Below the pieces are notes generated by a model. The model made no database searches. It saw only the letters and a program-made list of their open reading frames with translations, and was not told where the DNA came from. Made by a program: the position numbers and the translations under genes. A stretch of 64,000 bases of DNA from Streptomyces sp. L2 (GTDB lineage: Bacteria > Actinomycetota > Actinomycetes > Streptomycetales > Streptomycetaceae). The DNA lies in contig NZ_QBDT01000001.1 in the NCBI RefSeq assembly GCF_004124325.1, positions 1,860,001 to 1,924,000 on the forward strand, in the 5' to 3' direction. Below are positions 33,003 to 43,429 of the stretch, one piece after another. Each line of letters opens with the position of its first letter. The first letter of the stretch is position 1.

Positions 33003-34157
33003 TCAGGCGCTCCCCACGAAGATCACCAGCAGCAGCCACACCACGGGAGCCGTCGGCAGCAGGGAGTCCAGACGGTCCATGATGCCGCCGTGCCCCGGGA
33101 GGAGGGTGCCCATGTCCTTGATGCCCAGATCACGTTTGATCATGGACTCGCCGAGGTCGCCGAGCGTCGCGCTGGCCGCGACCGCGAGGCCGAGGAGCAG
33201 GCCCTGCCACCAGGCGCCGTCGTCGATCAGGAACTGCATGCACAGGGCGCCCGCGACCATCGCGAACAGCACCGCGCCCAGCAGGCCCTCGCGGGTCTTG
33301 CCGGGGCTGATGCGCGGGGCGAGCTTGTGCTTGCCGAAGCGCCAGCCGACGGCGTACGCCCCGGTGTCGCTGACCACTGTCAGCAGCAGGAAGGTGAGGA
33401 CGCGCCAGGGGCCGTCGTCTGCGGTGAGCAGCAGCGCGACGAACGTGGCGAGGAACGGCACGTAGAACGCGGCGAAGACGCCGGCCGTGACGTCCTTGAG
33501 GTAGCCCTCGGGGGGATCGGTCATGCGCCAGACCAGCACGGCCAGCGCGGTCAGCGCCATGGCGACCCAGGCGCCCTCCGCCCCCCGCACGTACCCGGCG
33601 ATCACCATCGCGGCGCCGCCGACCGCGAGCGGCACCAGTGGCGCCTTGATCGCCTTGCGCTCCTGCAGCCTGCTGGTCAGCTCCCACAGGCCCACGACTA
33701 CGGCGACCGCGATCACCCCGACGAACACGGCCTTGACGATGAACAGGGAGGCGACGATCACCACACCGAGACCGACCCCGACCCCTATGGCCGCGCCCAG
33801 GTCGCGGCCCGCGCTCTTCTTCTGCGGCGTGGGTGCGGGCGCCGGCTGGGGGGCGTCGGGCATGGGCTCCGGATTCTGCGTCTGGGGCGTCTCGGGCGGA
33901 AGGGACTGGCTCGGCTGAAGCAGGTTTTCCCGGAACTCGTCCCGGAACAAGGGGCCGCTCAGCCGAGCGGCCCCCCGGTCGTCGTCCTGGTCTCCGCCAT
34001 ACGCGGGTACGTCGGGAACGATGGGCATGGGGCGAGTCTGCTGCGCCTTGGGCGCATCGTACGCGGGACCCGCCGGGGCAGCCCCCTGGACAGGCCCACG
34101 CTCGGTGGGCCCCCAGTACCCGGATGGTGGCGGCGCCCCCCAGGAAGAGTCGCTCAT
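33003..34157 (-). CDS. cdsA: phosphatidate cytidylyltransferase
   Basis: This integral-membrane enzyme has 384 residues and makes CDP-diacylglycerol from phosphatidic acid and CTP. The C-terminal signature SATLGDLGESMIKRDLGIKD is followed by LLPGHGGIMDRLDS. About eight membrane helices are visible from residue ~115. The first ~110 residues are a hydrophilic Pro/Gly-rich extension, longer than in enteric homologues but usual in Streptomyces. The ATG overlaps the frr stop as ATGA, tying it to frr and pyrH. Confidence 0.95.
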   Translation of the reverse strand: MSDSSWGAPPPSGYWGPTERGPVQGAAPAGPAYDAPKAQQTRPMPIVPDVPAYGGDQDDDRGAARLSGPLFRDEFRENLLQPSQSLPPETPQTQNPEPMPDAPQPAPAPTPQKKSAGRDLGAAIGVGVGLGVVIVASLFIVKAVFVGVIAVAVVVGLWELTSRLQERKAIKAPLVPLAVGGAAMVIAGYVRGAEGAWVAMALTALAVLVWRMTDPPEGYLKDVTAGVFAAFYVPFLATFVALLLTADDGPWRVLTFLLLTVVSDTGAYAVGWRFGKHKLAPRISPGKTREGLLGAVLFAMVAGALCMQFLIDDGAWWQGLLLGLAVAASATLGDLGESMIKRDLGIKDMGTLLPGHGGIMDRLDSLLPTAPVVWLLLVIFVGSA

Positions 34158-34714
34158 CAGACTTCGAGCAGCTCCGATTCCTTGTGCTTGAGCAGCTCGT
34201 CCACCTGGGCGACGTACTTGTGCGTGGTGTCGTCGAGCTCCTTCTCCGCGCGACGGCCCTCGTCCTCGCCGACCTCGCCGTCCTTGATCGCCTTGTCGAA
34301 GGCGTCCTTGGCCTTGCGGCGCACGGAGCGGATGGACACGCGCGCGTCCTCGGCCTTGCCCTTGGCGACCTTGATGTAGTCGCGGCGGCGCTCCTCGGTC
34401 AGCTCGGGGAACACCACCCGGATGATATTGCCGTCGTTGCTGGGGTTGACGCCCAGGTCGGAGTCGCGGATCGCCTGCTCGATGTTGCGCAGCGCGGTCT
34501 TGTCGAACGGGGTCACGACGGCCATGCGCGGCTCCGGCACGGAGAACGAGGCCAGCTGGTTGATCGGCGTCGGGGCACCGTAGTAGTCGGCCACGATCTT
34601 GTTGAACATCGCGGGGTGCGCCCGGCCGGTGCGGATCGCGGCGAAGTCCTCCTTGGCGACCACGACGGCCTTCTCCATCTTCTCCTCGGCCTCGAGGAGG
34701 GTCTCTTCGATCAC
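34157..34714 (-). CDS. frr: ribosome recycling factor
   Basis: This protein of 185 residues, the standard RRF length, splits the post-termination ribosome with EF-G. Seen: [25 protein letters not shown] and the hinge-proximal [20 protein letters not shown], then the second helix bundle [20 protein letters not shown]. The start is GTG 34714, with GCAGGAG six bases upstream; an adjacent GTG at 34717 is less well spaced. It overlaps cdsA by ATGA and follows pyrH after 184 bases. Confidence 0.96.
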   Translation of the reverse strand: MIEETLLEAEEKMEKAVVVAKEDFAAIRTGRAHPAMFNKIVADYYGAPTPINQLASFSVPEPRMAVVTPFDKTALRNIEQAIRDSDLGVNPSNDGNIIRVVFPELTEERRRDYIKVAKGKAEDARVSIRSVRRKAKDAFDKAIKDGEVGEDEGRRAEKELDDTTHKYVAQVDELLKHKESELLEV

Positions 34715-34898
34715 CACTTGCTCCTGCGTGTCTTGAGTGAGGCCCGGCTGCGGTTCCTGGTCGGGGCGGCGGCCGGCTGCGTCGCGTCTTCTTCCTGCAC
34801 GGTTCCGGACCGGCAGGACATTGTCCATCCCCCGGCCTGGGTGCGTCCCGTCCGTCCCCCGGACAGGTGTCGTACCTCGGGCGAAGGGGGCGTACGGG

Positions 34899-35657
34899 TC
34901 AGTGCCTGCCGCCCTGGTCCCCCACCAGGGTGCCGATCTTCTCACCCTTGACCGCCCGGGCGATATTGCCCTCCGCGAGCAGCTCGAAGACGAGGATCGG
35001 GAGCCGGTTGTCGCGGCACAGGGTGATGGCGGTGGCGTCGGCGACCTTGAGGTCCCGGGTGATGACCTCGCCGTAGCCGAGGGCGTCGAACTTGACGGCG
35101 TCGGGGTTGGTCTTGGGGTCGGAGTCGTAGACCCCGTCCACGCCGTTCTTGCCCATGAGCAGCGCCTCGGCGTCGATCTCCAGGGCGCGTTGGGCGGCGG
35201 TGGTGTCGGTGGAGAAGTAGGGCATGCCCATACCGGCGCCGAAGATGACCACACGGCCCTTCTCCAGGTGGCGCACGGCGCGCAGCGGGATGTACGGCTC
35301 GGCGACCTGGCCCATGGTGATGGCGGTCTGCACCCGGCTGTCGATGCCCTCCTTCTCCAGGAAGTCCTGGAGCGCGAGGCAGTTCATGACGGTGCCGAGC
35401 ATGCCCATGTAGTCGGAGCGGGCGCGGTCCATGCCGCGCTGCTGGAGTTCGGCGCCGCGGAAGAAGTTGCCGCCGCCGATGACGACCGCGATCTCGGCGC
35501 CGTCGCGGACGACGGCCGCGATCTCGCGGGCGATCTTGTGTACCACGTCCGGGTCCACGCCCAGGCCCCCGCCACCGGAGAACGCCTCTCCGGACAGCTT
35601 CAGCAGAAACCGGCCGCGTACTTTGCCGTCGTCGCTCTTCTGGGCCTTGGTGGTCAT
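34899..35657 (-). CDS. pyrH: UMP kinase
   Basis: This UMP kinase has 252 residues and belongs to the amino-acid-kinase fold, acting in pyrimidine nucleotide synthesis. Seen: [37 protein letters not shown]-type sequence (here [16 protein letters not shown]), [14 protein letters not shown] and [14 protein letters not shown] 35657 has GGGA upstream; the frame is open further but includes the terminator hairpin. It lies between the tsf terminator and frr. Confidence 0.96.
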   Translation of the reverse strand: MTTKAQKSDDGKVRGRFLLKLSGEAFSGGGGLGVDPDVVHKIAREIAAVVRDGAEIAVVIGGGNFFRGAELQQRGMDRARSDYMGMLGTVMNCLALQDFLEKEGIDSRVQTAITMGQVAEPYIPLRAVRHLEKGRVVIFGAGMGMPYFSTDTTAAQRALEIDAEALLMGKNGVDGVYDSDPKTNPDAVKFDALGYGEVITRDLKVADATAITLCRDNRLPILVFELLAEGNIARAVKGEKIGTLVGDQGGRH

Positions 35658-35695
35658 GGAGATCCCGCCTCTTTCACGTGGTGCACATACGAAGA

Positions 35696-35746
35696 AGGCC
35701 ACTGCCGGTTGGGGTCGCTTTTCGCTCCCATGCGCGGCAATGGCCT
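35696..35746 (-). terminator. stem-loop between tsf and pyrH
   Basis: AGGCCACTGCCG (35696-35707) pairs with CGGCAATGGCCT (35735-35746), with one G-U in RNA. The loop holds a partial inner helix. It lies about 115 bases downstream of the tsf stop. Confidence 0.75.
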
Positions 35747-35861
35747 CCTCGTCAGATCTGCTGCCGTCCGCCGCACGCCCGGGTGTGGCGGTGTGCGCGG
35801 ACGACTGCTGTCGACCCTACCGAGATTTCCCGCCGGGTCGCGCGTCGATCGCGGTACGGAC

Positions 35862-36698
35862 TCAGATGCCGACCTTGATGCGCGTGAAGCGCTTCAGGGT
35901 GACACCGGCCTCGTCCAGCACCTTCTGGACCGACTTCTTGTTGTCCAGCGCGTAGGGCTGGCCGAGCAGCGTGGCGTCCTTGAAGAAGCCGTTGACGCGA
36001 CCCTCGACGATCTTGGCGATCGCGGCCTCGGGCTTGCCCTCGGCGCGGGTGGTCTCCTCGGCGATGCGGCGCTCGGACTCGACGACCTCGGCCGGCACGT
36101 CCTCCTTGGAGAGGTACTTCGGCGCGAACGCGGCGATGTGCTGGGCGATGCCCTTGGCGACCTCGGCGTCGGGCTTGTCGAACTCGACGAGGACACCGAT
36201 CTGCGGGGGCAGGTCGGGCATCGTGCGGTGCATGTACGCGATGACGTAGCCGTCGGCGAACTGCGCGAAGCGGTCCAGGACGATCTTCTCGCCGAGGTTG
36301 GCGTTGGCCTCGTCGACGAACGCCTGGACGGTCTTGCCGGCCTCGATCTCGGAGGCGAGCAGGGCCTCCAGGTCGGCCGGGGAGGTCTTGGCGACGTGCT
36401 CGGCGATGGCGGTGGCCACGGCCTGGAACTTGTCACCCTTGGCGACGAAGTCCGTCTCGCACTTCAGCTCGACCAGGACACCGGAGGAGTTGTCGCCGGC
36501 GATGATGGAGACCACGGCGCCGTTCTCGGCGGAGCGGCCCTCGCGCTTGGCGACGCCCTTCTGGCCCTTGATGCGCAGCGCCTCGACGGCCTTGTCGACG
36601 TTGCCCTCGGCCTCGTCCAGCGCCTTCTTGCAGTCCATCATGCCAGCGCCGGTCAGCTCACGGAGCTTCTTGACGTCGGCGGCGGTGTAGTTCGCCAT
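35862..36698 (-). CDS. tsf: elongation factor Ts
   Basis: This protein of 278 residues is the nucleotide-exchange factor for EF-Tu. Seen: the N-terminal UBA-like module ([23 protein letters not shown]), [11 protein letters not shown] with the TDFV motif that contacts EF-Tu, and the repeat subdomain with [19 protein letters not shown]. Its length matches actinobacterial EF-Ts. It follows rpsB in the same direction across a structured 180-base gap. Confidence 0.97.
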   Translation of the reverse strand: MANYTAADVKKLRELTGAGMMDCKKALDEAEGNVDKAVEALRIKGQKGVAKREGRSAENGAVVSIIAGDNSSGVLVELKCETDFVAKGDKFQAVATAIAEHVAKTSPADLEALLASEIEAGKTVQAFVDEANANLGEKIVLDRFAQFADGYVIAYMHRTMPDLPPQIGVLVEFDKPDAEVAKGIAQHIAAFAPKYLSKEDVPAEVVESERRIAEETTRAEGKPEAAIAKIVEGRVNGFFKDATLLGQPYALDNKKSVQKVLDEAGVTLKRFTRIKVGI

Positions 36699-36805
36699 GA
36701 GTCAGTGAGTCTTTCTGGAAGTCTTGGGAGATCTTCAGATCCGGTACGGTCCGCGCTCCGCGTGGGTGGCGGAATCGCGGACCTGGTGCCGACCTACGGG
36801 TGAGC

Positions 36806-36862
36806 GGCGGGGGCGGACTTCACCGCGCCGGGGGCGCCGTGAAATGCGGTACCGCCCCCGCC
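36806..36862 (-). other. large stem-loop between rpsB and tsf
   Basis: GGCGGGGGCGG (36806-36816) pairs with CCGCCCCCGCC (36852-36862). Inside it TTCAC pairs with GTGAA and GCGCC with GGCGC. This could be an attenuator or processing site that sets the ratio of S2 to EF-Ts. Confidence 0.6.
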
Positions 36863-36877
36863 GTTCGCACCGTCAGG

Positions 36878-37795
36878 TCAGGCCTGCTCGCCCTCGGCGG
36901 CCGGGGCCTCGGCGGGCTTCTCGGCTTCGGCGGCGGGCGCCTCGGCGGCCGGGGCCTCAGCAGCGGCCTCGGCCGGCTTCTCGGCCTCGGCGGCGGGGGC
37001 CGCGGGAGCCTCGTCGGCCTTCTTCTCGCCCTCGAGCAGGTCGCGCTCCCACTCGGCGAGCGGCTCGCCGGCGGCCTTCTCGCCCTTGTCACCGGTGGCG
37101 ACGCGGGAGCGGGAGATGAGGCCCTCGGCGACCGCGTCGGCGATCACGCGGGTGAGCAGGGTGACGGAACGGATCGCGTCGTCGTTGCCCGGGATCTTGT
37201 AGTCGACCTCGTCGGGGTCGCAGTTGGTGTCGAGGATCGCGACGACCGGGATGTTGAGCTTCCGGGCCTCACCGACCGCGATGTGCTCCTTCTTGGTGTC
37301 CACGATCCAGACGGCGCTGGGAACCTTGGACATCTCGCGGATACCACCGAGGGTCTTCTCCAGCTTGGCCTTCTCGCGCGAGAGCACGAGAAGCTCCTTC
37401 TTGGTGAGACCGGACGCGGCGACGTCCTCGAAGTCGATCTGCTCGAGCTCCTTGAGGCGCTGCAGACGCTTGTAGACGGTGGAGAAGTTGGTGAGCATGC
37501 CGCCCAGCCAGCGCTGGTTGACGAAGGGCATGCCGACGCGGGTGGCCTGCTCGGCGATGGCCTCCTGCGCCTGCTTCTTCGTGCCGACGAACATGACCGT
37601 GCCGCCGTGGGCGACGGTCTCCTTGACGAACTCGTAGGCGCGGTCGATGTACGACAGTGACTGGAGCAGGTCGATGATGTAGATGCCGTTGCGCTCGGTG
37701 AAGATGAAGCGCTTCATCTTCGGGTTCCAGCGACGGGTCTGGTGACCGAAGTGGACGCCGCTCTCCAGCAGCTCCCGCATCGTGACGACGGCCAT
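36878..37795 (-). CDS. rpsB: 30S ribosomal protein S2
   Basis: This protein of 305 residues is S2 of the small ribosomal subunit. Seen: [51 protein letters not shown], and [16 protein letters not shown]. The C-terminal ~60 residues are an Ala/Pro/Glu extension made of imperfect AEAEKPAEA and APAAEA repeats, as in other Streptomyces S2 proteins. The ATG has AAGGAG eight bases upstream. Upstream, 37796-38070 is a leader/promoter region shared divergently with the M23 peptidase gene. Confidence 0.97.
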   Translation of the reverse strand: MAVVTMRELLESGVHFGHQTRRWNPKMKRFIFTERNGIYIIDLLQSLSYIDRAYEFVKETVAHGGTVMFVGTKKQAQEAIAEQATRVGMPFVNQRWLGGMLTNFSTVYKRLQRLKELEQIDFEDVAASGLTKKELLVLSREKAKLEKTLGGIREMSKVPSAVWIVDTKKEHIAVGEARKLNIPVVAILDTNCDPDEVDYKIPGNDDAIRSVTLLTRVIADAVAEGLISRSRVATGDKGEKAAGEPLAEWERDLLEGEKKADEAPAAPAAEAEKPAEAAAEAPAAEAPAAEAEKPAEAPAAEGEQA

Positions 37796-38020
37796 GGCCG
37801 TATCTCCTTGAATTTCTCGGTTGTGCCGCGGCAGCCGGGACGGCCGTCGCGCCTGACGCCCGCGGTGCGCCGTTGCCGCGAAGGACCGAGGGGCGCTGAT
37901 ACGGCTCCTTGCCAGGTGCCGTACCGGGGCGTGCGAAGTCGACCCGGTGACCCGGATCGCCAGAAGAAGTGTACGGGACCGACGGGGCCGCGGGTGACGC
38001 CGCTGCCCACAACCGGGGAG

Positions 38021-38029
38021 TTGTCCACA
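38021..38029 (+). promoter_or_regulatory. perfect DnaA box
   Basis: TTGTCCACA is the consensus Streptomyces DnaA box. It lies in the region between rpsB and the M23 peptidase gene. A single box could affect transcription but is not an origin. Confidence 0.5.
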
Positions 38030-38070
38030 GGCCGCGGCGGTGATCGACGGAATACGGGACGGTGTGGGGC

Positions 38071-38688
38071 ATGCGACGAGTGACGCGAACCGCGTGGACC
38101 TGCCTGTTGTTCCTGGCCGCCCTGCCCGCCCTGGCAGTGGCCCTGCTGCCGCCTCCGGCCCGGGCGGCCACGCCGGCGCCCTTACTTCCCAGCCCCCCGG
38201 CGACCACGCCGGCGCCGTCGCCCCCGCCGGCCCGTGAGGCACCGGTTCCGGCCGTCGCCCGCGGGTGGCCGGTGGGCGTCCGGCCGCCGGTCCTGCGGGG
38301 CTGGGAGCCACCGGCCACGGTCTACGGCCCCGGCCACCGCGGAGTCGACCTGGCCGCGCCTCCTGGCTCCGCCGTGCGCGTGGTCGCCCCCGGCCGCGTG
38401 TCCTTCGCGGGCCGGGTGGGGGGACGGGGAGTGGTGTCGGTGACCCTCACGGGGACTGACCTGCGCACGACGTACGAGCCGGTGACCCCCTCGGTGAAGG
38501 AGGGGGACGCCGTGGGGGCGGGCGAGGTGGTCGGGACCCTGGAAGACACCGGCTCCCACTGCGGCCGTACGACATGCCTGCACTGGGGCCTCCTACGAGG
38601 CGAGACCTACCTGAACCCCCTCACCCTGCTACCCCCCTGGCTCCTGAACACGGGCCCCTCAAGACTGCTACCGGTACTGAGCAAGTAG
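38071..38688 (+). CDS. secreted M23-family metallopeptidase
   Basis: This protein of 205 residues has a signal peptide (about 1-36, ending ARA) and a Pro-rich spacer (about 37-70). An M23/LytM-like domain (about 80-195) follows. Seen: the metal-binding [13 protein letters not shown] (HxxxD) and the final LHWGLLRG (HxG). It would cut peptide bridges in peptidoglycan or act as a non-catalytic regulator. Only one of the two usual motifs is very well conserved. ATG 38071 is preferred; GTG 38062 is possible. A DnaA box sits 42 bases upstream. Confidence 0.82.
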   Translation: MRRVTRTAWTCLLFLAALPALAVALLPPPARAATPAPLLPSPPATTPAPSPPPAREAPVPAVARGWPVGVRPPVLRGWEPPATVYGPGHRGVDLAAPPGSAVRVVAPGRVSFAGRVGGRGVVSVTLTGTDLRTTYEPVTPSVKEGDAVGAGEVVGTLEDTGSHCGRTTCLHWGLLRGETYLNPLTLLPPWLLNTGPSRLLPVLSK

Positions 38689-38740
38689 CAGCGGGCAGGC
38701 GTGCGCGCCTAGCTGCGGACACGGGTACGCCCCCAGCTGC

Positions 38741-38810
38741 GGGCATGCGTGCCGCAAGGGGCGGCACGGGTGGGCGGTCGGGGTCCCCCGCTCGAAGCCG
38801 AGAGTGGGGG
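38741..38810. repeat. REP-like dispersed element, copy B, plus second hairpin
   Basis: CGTGCCGC/GCGGCACG (38748-38768) is the same hairpin core as copies A and C. A second hairpin follows, CCCCC-g-CTC...GAG-agt-GGGGG (38785-38810), a form I recognise from many Streptomyces intergenic regions. It fills the gap between two convergent genes. Confidence 0.7.
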
Positions 38811-38850
38811 AGGCACCCCGCAAGCGCGGGCAAGTGAAACCCGCCCCCGC

Positions 38851-39429
38851 TCAGCCCCGCACCCCCCGCAGCGCCATGCCAACAGCAGCCTCGGTCACGA
38901 CAGCCGCATCCTCCACGCCCAGCTCGATCCGCCGCACCGCCGCATCGACAACCCCCTGCACCAGCATCGCCGCCAGCCGAGGCTCCCCCTGCCCCATCTC
39001 CCCCAGCGCCTGAACGATCATCGCCACCAGCCCCCCGTGCGCCCCCCGGATCTTCTCCCGCGCCCCGGCGTCCAGCTCACTCGCGGAGATGGCGACCACG
39101 GCCCGGTGCCGCCGGTCCCCGACCAGCGCCAGCTGCCGCCGCACGTACGCCTCGACCTTCCCCTCGGCCGACGGCACCCGCTCCATCGCCGCCGCCACCT
39201 CCGCGGCCCACACGGGAAAGTCGACGGCGCACAGCTCCTCGACCACCGCGGCCCGGGACCGGAAGTACTCGTACACGGACGACCGCGCCAGCCCCGTCCG
39301 CTCGGCCAGCGCGGGAAAGGTCAGCGCCTCCGTACCGCCCTCGGACAGCAGGGACCGGGCCGCGTCCAGCAGGGCGGCTCGCTGCATCGACCGGTGCTCG
39401 GCCACGGAGGCCGCTCGAATCCTTGGCAC
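38851..39429 (-). CDS. TetR-family transcriptional regulator
   Basis: This DNA-binding regulator has 192 residues. The N-terminal helix-turn-helix (RAALLDAARSLLSEGGTEALTFPALAERTGLARSSVYEYFRSRAAVVEEL, about 15-64, split motif) is typical of TetR. The ligand domain is divergent. GTG 39429 is chosen: TACAGT lies seven bases upstream, as in leaderless transcripts; GTG 39438 is the alternative. It lies 50 bases downstream of the whiG stop, and I see no palindrome that would clearly be its site. Confidence 0.85.
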   Translation of the reverse strand: MPRIRAASVAEHRSMQRAALLDAARSLLSEGGTEALTFPALAERTGLARSSVYEYFRSRAAVVEELCAVDFPVWAAEVAAAMERVPSAEGKVEAYVRRQLALVGDRRHRAVVAISASELDAGAREKIRGAHGGLVAMIVQALGEMGQGEPRLAAMLVQGVVDAAVRRIELGVEDAAVVTEAAVGMALRGVRG

Positions 39430-39478
39430 GCCGACCACTGTACGGACCGCCGGCCGGCGGCCGCGGGCGCTGCGCCGC

Positions 39479-40321
39479 TCAGCGTCCGAAGCTCGCCAGC
39501 TTCGCCCGCAGCTGCAGAACCGACTTGGTGTGGATCTGGCTGACCCTGCTCTCGGTGACCCCCAGCACGTTCCCGATCTCGGCGAGTGTGAGTCCCTCGT
39601 AGTAGTACAGGGTGACCACGGTCTTCTCCCGGTCGGGCAGCGTGTTGATCGCCCGCGCCAGGAAGCGCCGCAGTTCTCGGTCCTCGGCCACTTCCACCGG
39701 GTTGTCCGCAGCGGTGTCCTCCAGCGTGTCCATCAGGCTGAGCCGGTCCCCGCCCTCACCGCCGACGTGCAGCAGCTCCTCCAGGGCCACCACGTTCGCC
39801 AGCGACAGCTGGCTGAACACGGCGTGCAGGTCGTCGACGTCCATGCCCAGCTCGGCGGCGACCTCGCTCTCGCTCGGCGTCCGTCTCAGCCGGGCCTCCA
39901 GCGTGGCGTAGGCCCGCTCGACGTTCCGCGCCTTCTGCCGCACCGACCGCGGGATCCAGTCCAGCGCCCGCAGCTCGTCGATCATGGCGCCGCGGATCCG
40001 GGTGATCGCGTACGTCTCGAACTTGATCTCCCGGTCGATGTCGAACTTCTCGATCGCGTCGATCAGCCCGAAGACCCCGGAGGAGACGAAGTCGGCCTGC
40101 TCGACGTTGGGCGGCAGGCCGACGCTGACCCGGCCCGCCACGTATTTGACGAGCGGCGAGTAGTGCAGGATCAGCTGCTCCCGCAGCCGGTCGTCCCCCG
40201 TCGCCTTGTACGACCGCCACAACTCGTCGAGCGTCGAGGGAGCGGGCGGCCGCACGCTGCCACCGTCGCGGGCGGCTGGGGGGATCGCCGCCCGGTCGGA
40301 CCCGGAGGTGTGCTGGGGCAT
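39479..40321 (-). CDS. whiG: sporulation sigma factor WhiG
   Basis: This sigma factor has 280 residues and belongs to the FliA/sigma-28 group. It starts the white-hyphae sporulation cascade in aerial hyphae. Region 2 ([42 protein letters not shown]) and region 4 ([37 protein letters not shown]) are both intact. The preceding ~40 residues are Pro/Ser-rich. The ATG has a weak AAGGCG ribosome site. The upstream 322 bases contain only the likely promoter and a weak terminator for dprA. Confidence 0.97.
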   Translation of the reverse strand: MPQHTSGSDRAAIPPAARDGGSVRPPAPSTLDELWRSYKATGDDRLREQLILHYSPLVKYVAGRVSVGLPPNVEQADFVSSGVFGLIDAIEKFDIDREIKFETYAITRIRGAMIDELRALDWIPRSVRQKARNVERAYATLEARLRRTPSESEVAAELGMDVDDLHAVFSQLSLANVVALEELLHVGGEGGDRLSLMDTLEDTAADNPVEVAEDRELRRFLARAINTLPDREKTVVTLYYYEGLTLAEIGNVLGVTESRVSQIHTKSVLQLRAKLASFGR

Positions 40322-40643
40322 TCGTCGCCTTGTGCCGTTCTGCCGTGAAGTGCCGTGAAGTGCTACGGCTGCGGTGTCGTGGGGGGTGGTGGGATGAGGT
40401 GGGCTGTCTGGGCGAGCTGTCGGTCTGATGTCGAGTTGGCGCGGTCTGCGCCAGGGCCTTCGTGAGCGTAGCGTGACTGAGGAGTCGCGGTGTGCGAACT
40501 GTGCGGCACCACCCTTGCGCGGACTGCCTCCACGGGCCGCGACACCGCTCTGCGCAGGTCGCTCAGCGTGACCGAGTGGAGGCATCAACTCCGGGAAAAC
40601 CCAAGGGGGTCGGGGATTCCCCCGGACGGCCGAACACGCTCGG
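40322..40643. other. whiG upstream region, no gene
   Basis: No convincing gene is seen here. GGGGG (40605-40609) and CCCCC (40619-40623) form a modest stem just after the dprA stop and may terminate dprA transcription. The rest is presumed to hold the whiG promoter, which I could not place with confidence. Confidence 0.5.
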
Positions 40644-41807
40644 TCAGCACGGGCTGCGGCCGCGCCGGACCGAGATCACCGCCTGGCGTGTCAACTTCCA
40701 GCCGTCGCCGTGTCGTTCGACGTAGCCAAGTGCTCGGAGTTCGTACAACCTCGCGATCGCCTCGTCGCGTGTCGTCCGCGCGCCCCGCGCGATCTCCTCG
40801 GCGGGGGCCGCACGGTGTCCGGGCAGAGCGGCGAGTACCTCGCGGGCTGCGGGTTCCAGCAGGTCTCGCGGGAGGACGGGCCCGTGCCGGACCGGGGCCA
40901 GCTCTCCCATCTCCCCGACGAGTTCGACGACGTCGGCGGCGTCGGTGACCAGGGCGGCCTCACCGCGCAGCAGTTCGTGGACGCCGGCGGAGAGTGCGCT
41001 GGTGACCGGGCCGGGGATGCCCATCGTGATCCGCCCGAGGCGCTGGGACGCCCGCGCGGTGACCAGCGAGCCGCTGCGGCGGGCCGCCTCCACGACGACG
41101 GTGCCCCGTGTCAGCGCGGCGATCACCCGGTTGCGGAGGATGAAGCGGCTCGGTGTCGGGTGGTCGCCGGGTGGCAGTTCGCCGATGACCAGTCCCTGTT
41201 CCGCGATCCTGCCGATCAGTGCGGCGTGGCCGCGCGGGTAGGGACGGTCGACGCCGCAGGCCAGCACGGCGACGGTGGCGCCGCTGGCCGCGAGCGCTCC
41301 GCGGTGGGCGGCGCCGTCGATGCCGTAGGCGCCGCCGGAGACCACGATCCAGCCGCGCTCGGCGAGGCCCGAGGCGAGGTCGGCGGCGACGTGGGCGCCG
41401 TACTCCGTGCAGGCGCGGGCGCCCACGACGGCCACGGAGCGGAGCGCCCACATCCGCAGGGAGGCGGTCCCGCGGACCCAGAGGCCGAGCGGGCGTCCGT
41501 CGCCCAGGTCGTCGAGCTGGCCCGGCCACTCGACGTCCCCCGGCCGGAGGAACCGCACTCCGGCGGCCCGCGCCACGTCCAGGTCCCGCTCCGGTTCCGC
41601 CGCGCCGGCCCGCGCCACGAGCCCGCCCCACCGCGCCGCGCTCACCCCGGGCAGGGCGTCCCGCGCCTGCCGCAACCGCCGCACCACCTCCGCCACCCCG
41701 AACTCCCGCACCCACCGCCCCCCAACCTCGTCCCCGGGCTCGATGACCCGAGCCAGAAACACCCGCGCGAGCAGCTCGGCGTCGGGTTCGCGGGCGTCTG
41801 CGCTCAC
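40644..41807 (-). CDS. dprA: DNA processing protein DprA
   Basis: This protein of 387 residues binds single-stranded DNA and loads RecA in transforming bacteria; in Streptomyces it is conserved but its use is less clear. A Rossmann-like domain is visible: [31 protein letters not shown] and the [19 protein letters not shown] segment, followed by [22 protein letters not shown]-terminal winged-helix domain (about 320-380) follows. The GTG overlaps the yifB stop as GTGA, so the two are coupled. Confidence 0.92.
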   Translation of the reverse strand: MSADAREPDAELLARVFLARVIEPGDEVGGRWVREFGVAEVVRRLRQARDALPGVSAARWGGLVARAGAAEPERDLDVARAAGVRFLRPGDVEWPGQLDDLGDGRPLGLWVRGTASLRMWALRSVAVVGARACTEYGAHVAADLASGLAERGWIVVSGGAYGIDGAAHRGALAASGATVAVLACGVDRPYPRGHAALIGRIAEQGLVIGELPPGDHPTPSRFILRNRVIAALTRGTVVVEAARRSGSLVTARASQRLGRITMGIPGPVTSALSAGVHELLRGEAALVTDAADVVELVGEMGELAPVRHGPVLPRDLLEPAAREVLAALPGHRAAPAEEIARGARTTRDEAIARLYELRALGYVERHGDGWKLTRQAVISVRRGRSPC

Positions 41808-43429
41808 GTCAGGGCCCCGATGGCCATGGGCACACCGCGTGGCACCCCGGTGCGCAATTGCAGCGCGAGGGCGACGTCGGTGGCGTCGGGCCGGTCGTGG
41901 CCGACCAGGTCGGCGACCGTCCAGGCGACCCGTAGCACCCGGTCGATACCGCGGGCGGTGATCACCCCGCGTTCCAGGTTGCGTTCCGCCTCCTCCATCG
42001 CGCCGACGGCCGCGAGGAACCGGCTGCGCAGTTCGCGCCCGGGCACCTCGCTGTTGGTGCGCCACGGCGTGCCGGTCAGACGTGCCGCCGCGCGCTGCCT
42101 GGCCTGGCCGACCCGGTCGGCCACGGTCGCGGTGGACTCACCGCGGGCGCCCGGGTCCGTGAGCTGGGCCCGGGTGACCGGGTCGACCTCGACCCGCAGG
42201 TCGACTCGGTCCAGCAGCGGCCCGGACAGCCGTGCCTGGTAGCGGCGGATGGCCGACGGCGGGCACTCGCAGAGGGAGTCCCGCTGCGAGAAGCGCCCGC
42301 ACGGGCAGGGGTTGGCCGCCAGCACCATCAGGAAGCGGGCCGGGAACCGCACCACGCCCGCGCTGCGCGCGATCACGACGTGGCCCGACTCCAGCGGCTG
42401 GCGCAGGGCGTCGAGGGTGCGGGTGTGGAACTCGGGGGCCTCGTCGAGGAAGAGGACACCCCGGTGGGCGAGGGAGACGGCACCGGGGCGGGCGATGCCC
42501 GGGCCACCGCCGACCAGGGACTGCATGGTGGCCGAGTGGTGCGGAGCGCAGTAGGGGGCGATGTCGATGAGCGGCTTACCCGGAGGCAGCAGACCGGCCA
42601 CCGAGTGCACGGCCGTGACCTCCAGCGACTCCCCACGCGTGAGCAGGGGGAGCACAGCAGGCAGGCGCTCGGCGAGCATCGTCTTCCCGGCACCCGGAGG
42701 CCCCTCCAGGAAGAGGTGGTGCCCACCCGCCGCGGCCACTTCCACGGCCGTACGCGCCGAGGTCTGGCCCACGACATCCGCCAGGTCGTGGTCGTGGCCG
42801 TGCTGGGTGGCGCCAGTGCTGTGCATGCCCGTGGCCGCGCCCGTGCCCGGCACGCGCAGGCCGGCCAGCAGCGGATCGGGGCGGCCCTCCTCGTCCGCGG
42901 GTTCGTCGGGCAGCGGCTCGTCGGCCAGTACCGCGATCAGCTGCCGCAGGCTGCGGATGCCGAGCACGGAGATCCCGGGGACCAGCGAGGCCTCGGCCGC
43001 GGCGCACTCCGGTACGACCACTTGTTCGTAGCCGGCGTCGGCGGCGGCCAGGACGGCGGGCAGGATGCCCCGGACCGGCCGCACCCTGCCGTCAAGTCCC
43101 AGCTCCCCGATCATGACGATGTCGGCGAGGACCCTCGGGTCGATCCGCTCGGCGGCGCCGAGGACCGCGCAGGCGATGGCCAGGTCGAAGCCCGAGCCTG
43201 CCTTGGGCACCGATGCCGGGCTGAGCCCGACGGTGAGTTTCTTCGGCGGCCACTCGCCGCCCGAGTTCACCACCGCCGCCCGGACCCGGTCCTTGCTTTC
43301 TGTCAGGCTTTTGTCCGGGAGGCCCACCAGGGTGAAGGCCGCGACGCCGGGTTCGAGGTCGGCCTGGACCTCGACGACCACGCCCTCGACGCCGACCAGG
43401 GCCACGGAGCAGGTGCGGGCGAATGCCAT
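41804..43429 (-). CDS. yifB: YifB/ComM-family Mg-chelatase-like AAA+ ATPase
   Basis: This AAA+ protein has 541 residues. ComM homologues drive branch migration during recombination. An N-terminal Lon-protease-like domain (about 1-165) contains the KAGSGFDLAIACAVL pattern. The AAA+ core has Walker A GPPGAGKTM, a Walker B-like VLFLDEAPEF, and a C-terminal helical domain. It overlaps yraN by ATGA and dprA by GTGA, forming a three-gene operon of DNA-processing genes. Confidence 0.93.
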   Translation of the reverse strand: MAFARTCSVALVGVEGVVVEVQADLEPGVAAFTLVGLPDKSLTESKDRVRAAVVNSGGEWPPKKLTVGLSPASVPKAGSGFDLAIACAVLGAAERIDPRVLADIVMIGELGLDGRVRPVRGILPAVLAAADAGYEQVVVPECAAAEASLVPGISVLGIRSLRQLIAVLADEPLPDEPADEEGRPDPLLAGLRVPGTGAATGMHSTGATQHGHDHDLADVVGQTSARTAVEVAAAGGHHLFLEGPPGAGKTMLAERLPAVLPLLTRGESLEVTAVHSVAGLLPPGKPLIDIAPYCAPHHSATMQSLVGGGPGIARPGAVSLAHRGVLFLDEAPEFHTRTLDALRQPLESGHVVIARSAGVVRFPARFLMVLAANPCPCGRFSQRDSLCECPPSAIRRYQARLSGPLLDRVDLRVEVDPVTRAQLTDPGARGESTATVADRVGQARQRAAARLTGTPWRTNSEVPGRELRSRFLAAVGAMEEAERNLERGVITARGIDRVLRVAWTVADLVGHDRPDATDVALALQLRTGVPRGVPMAIGALT

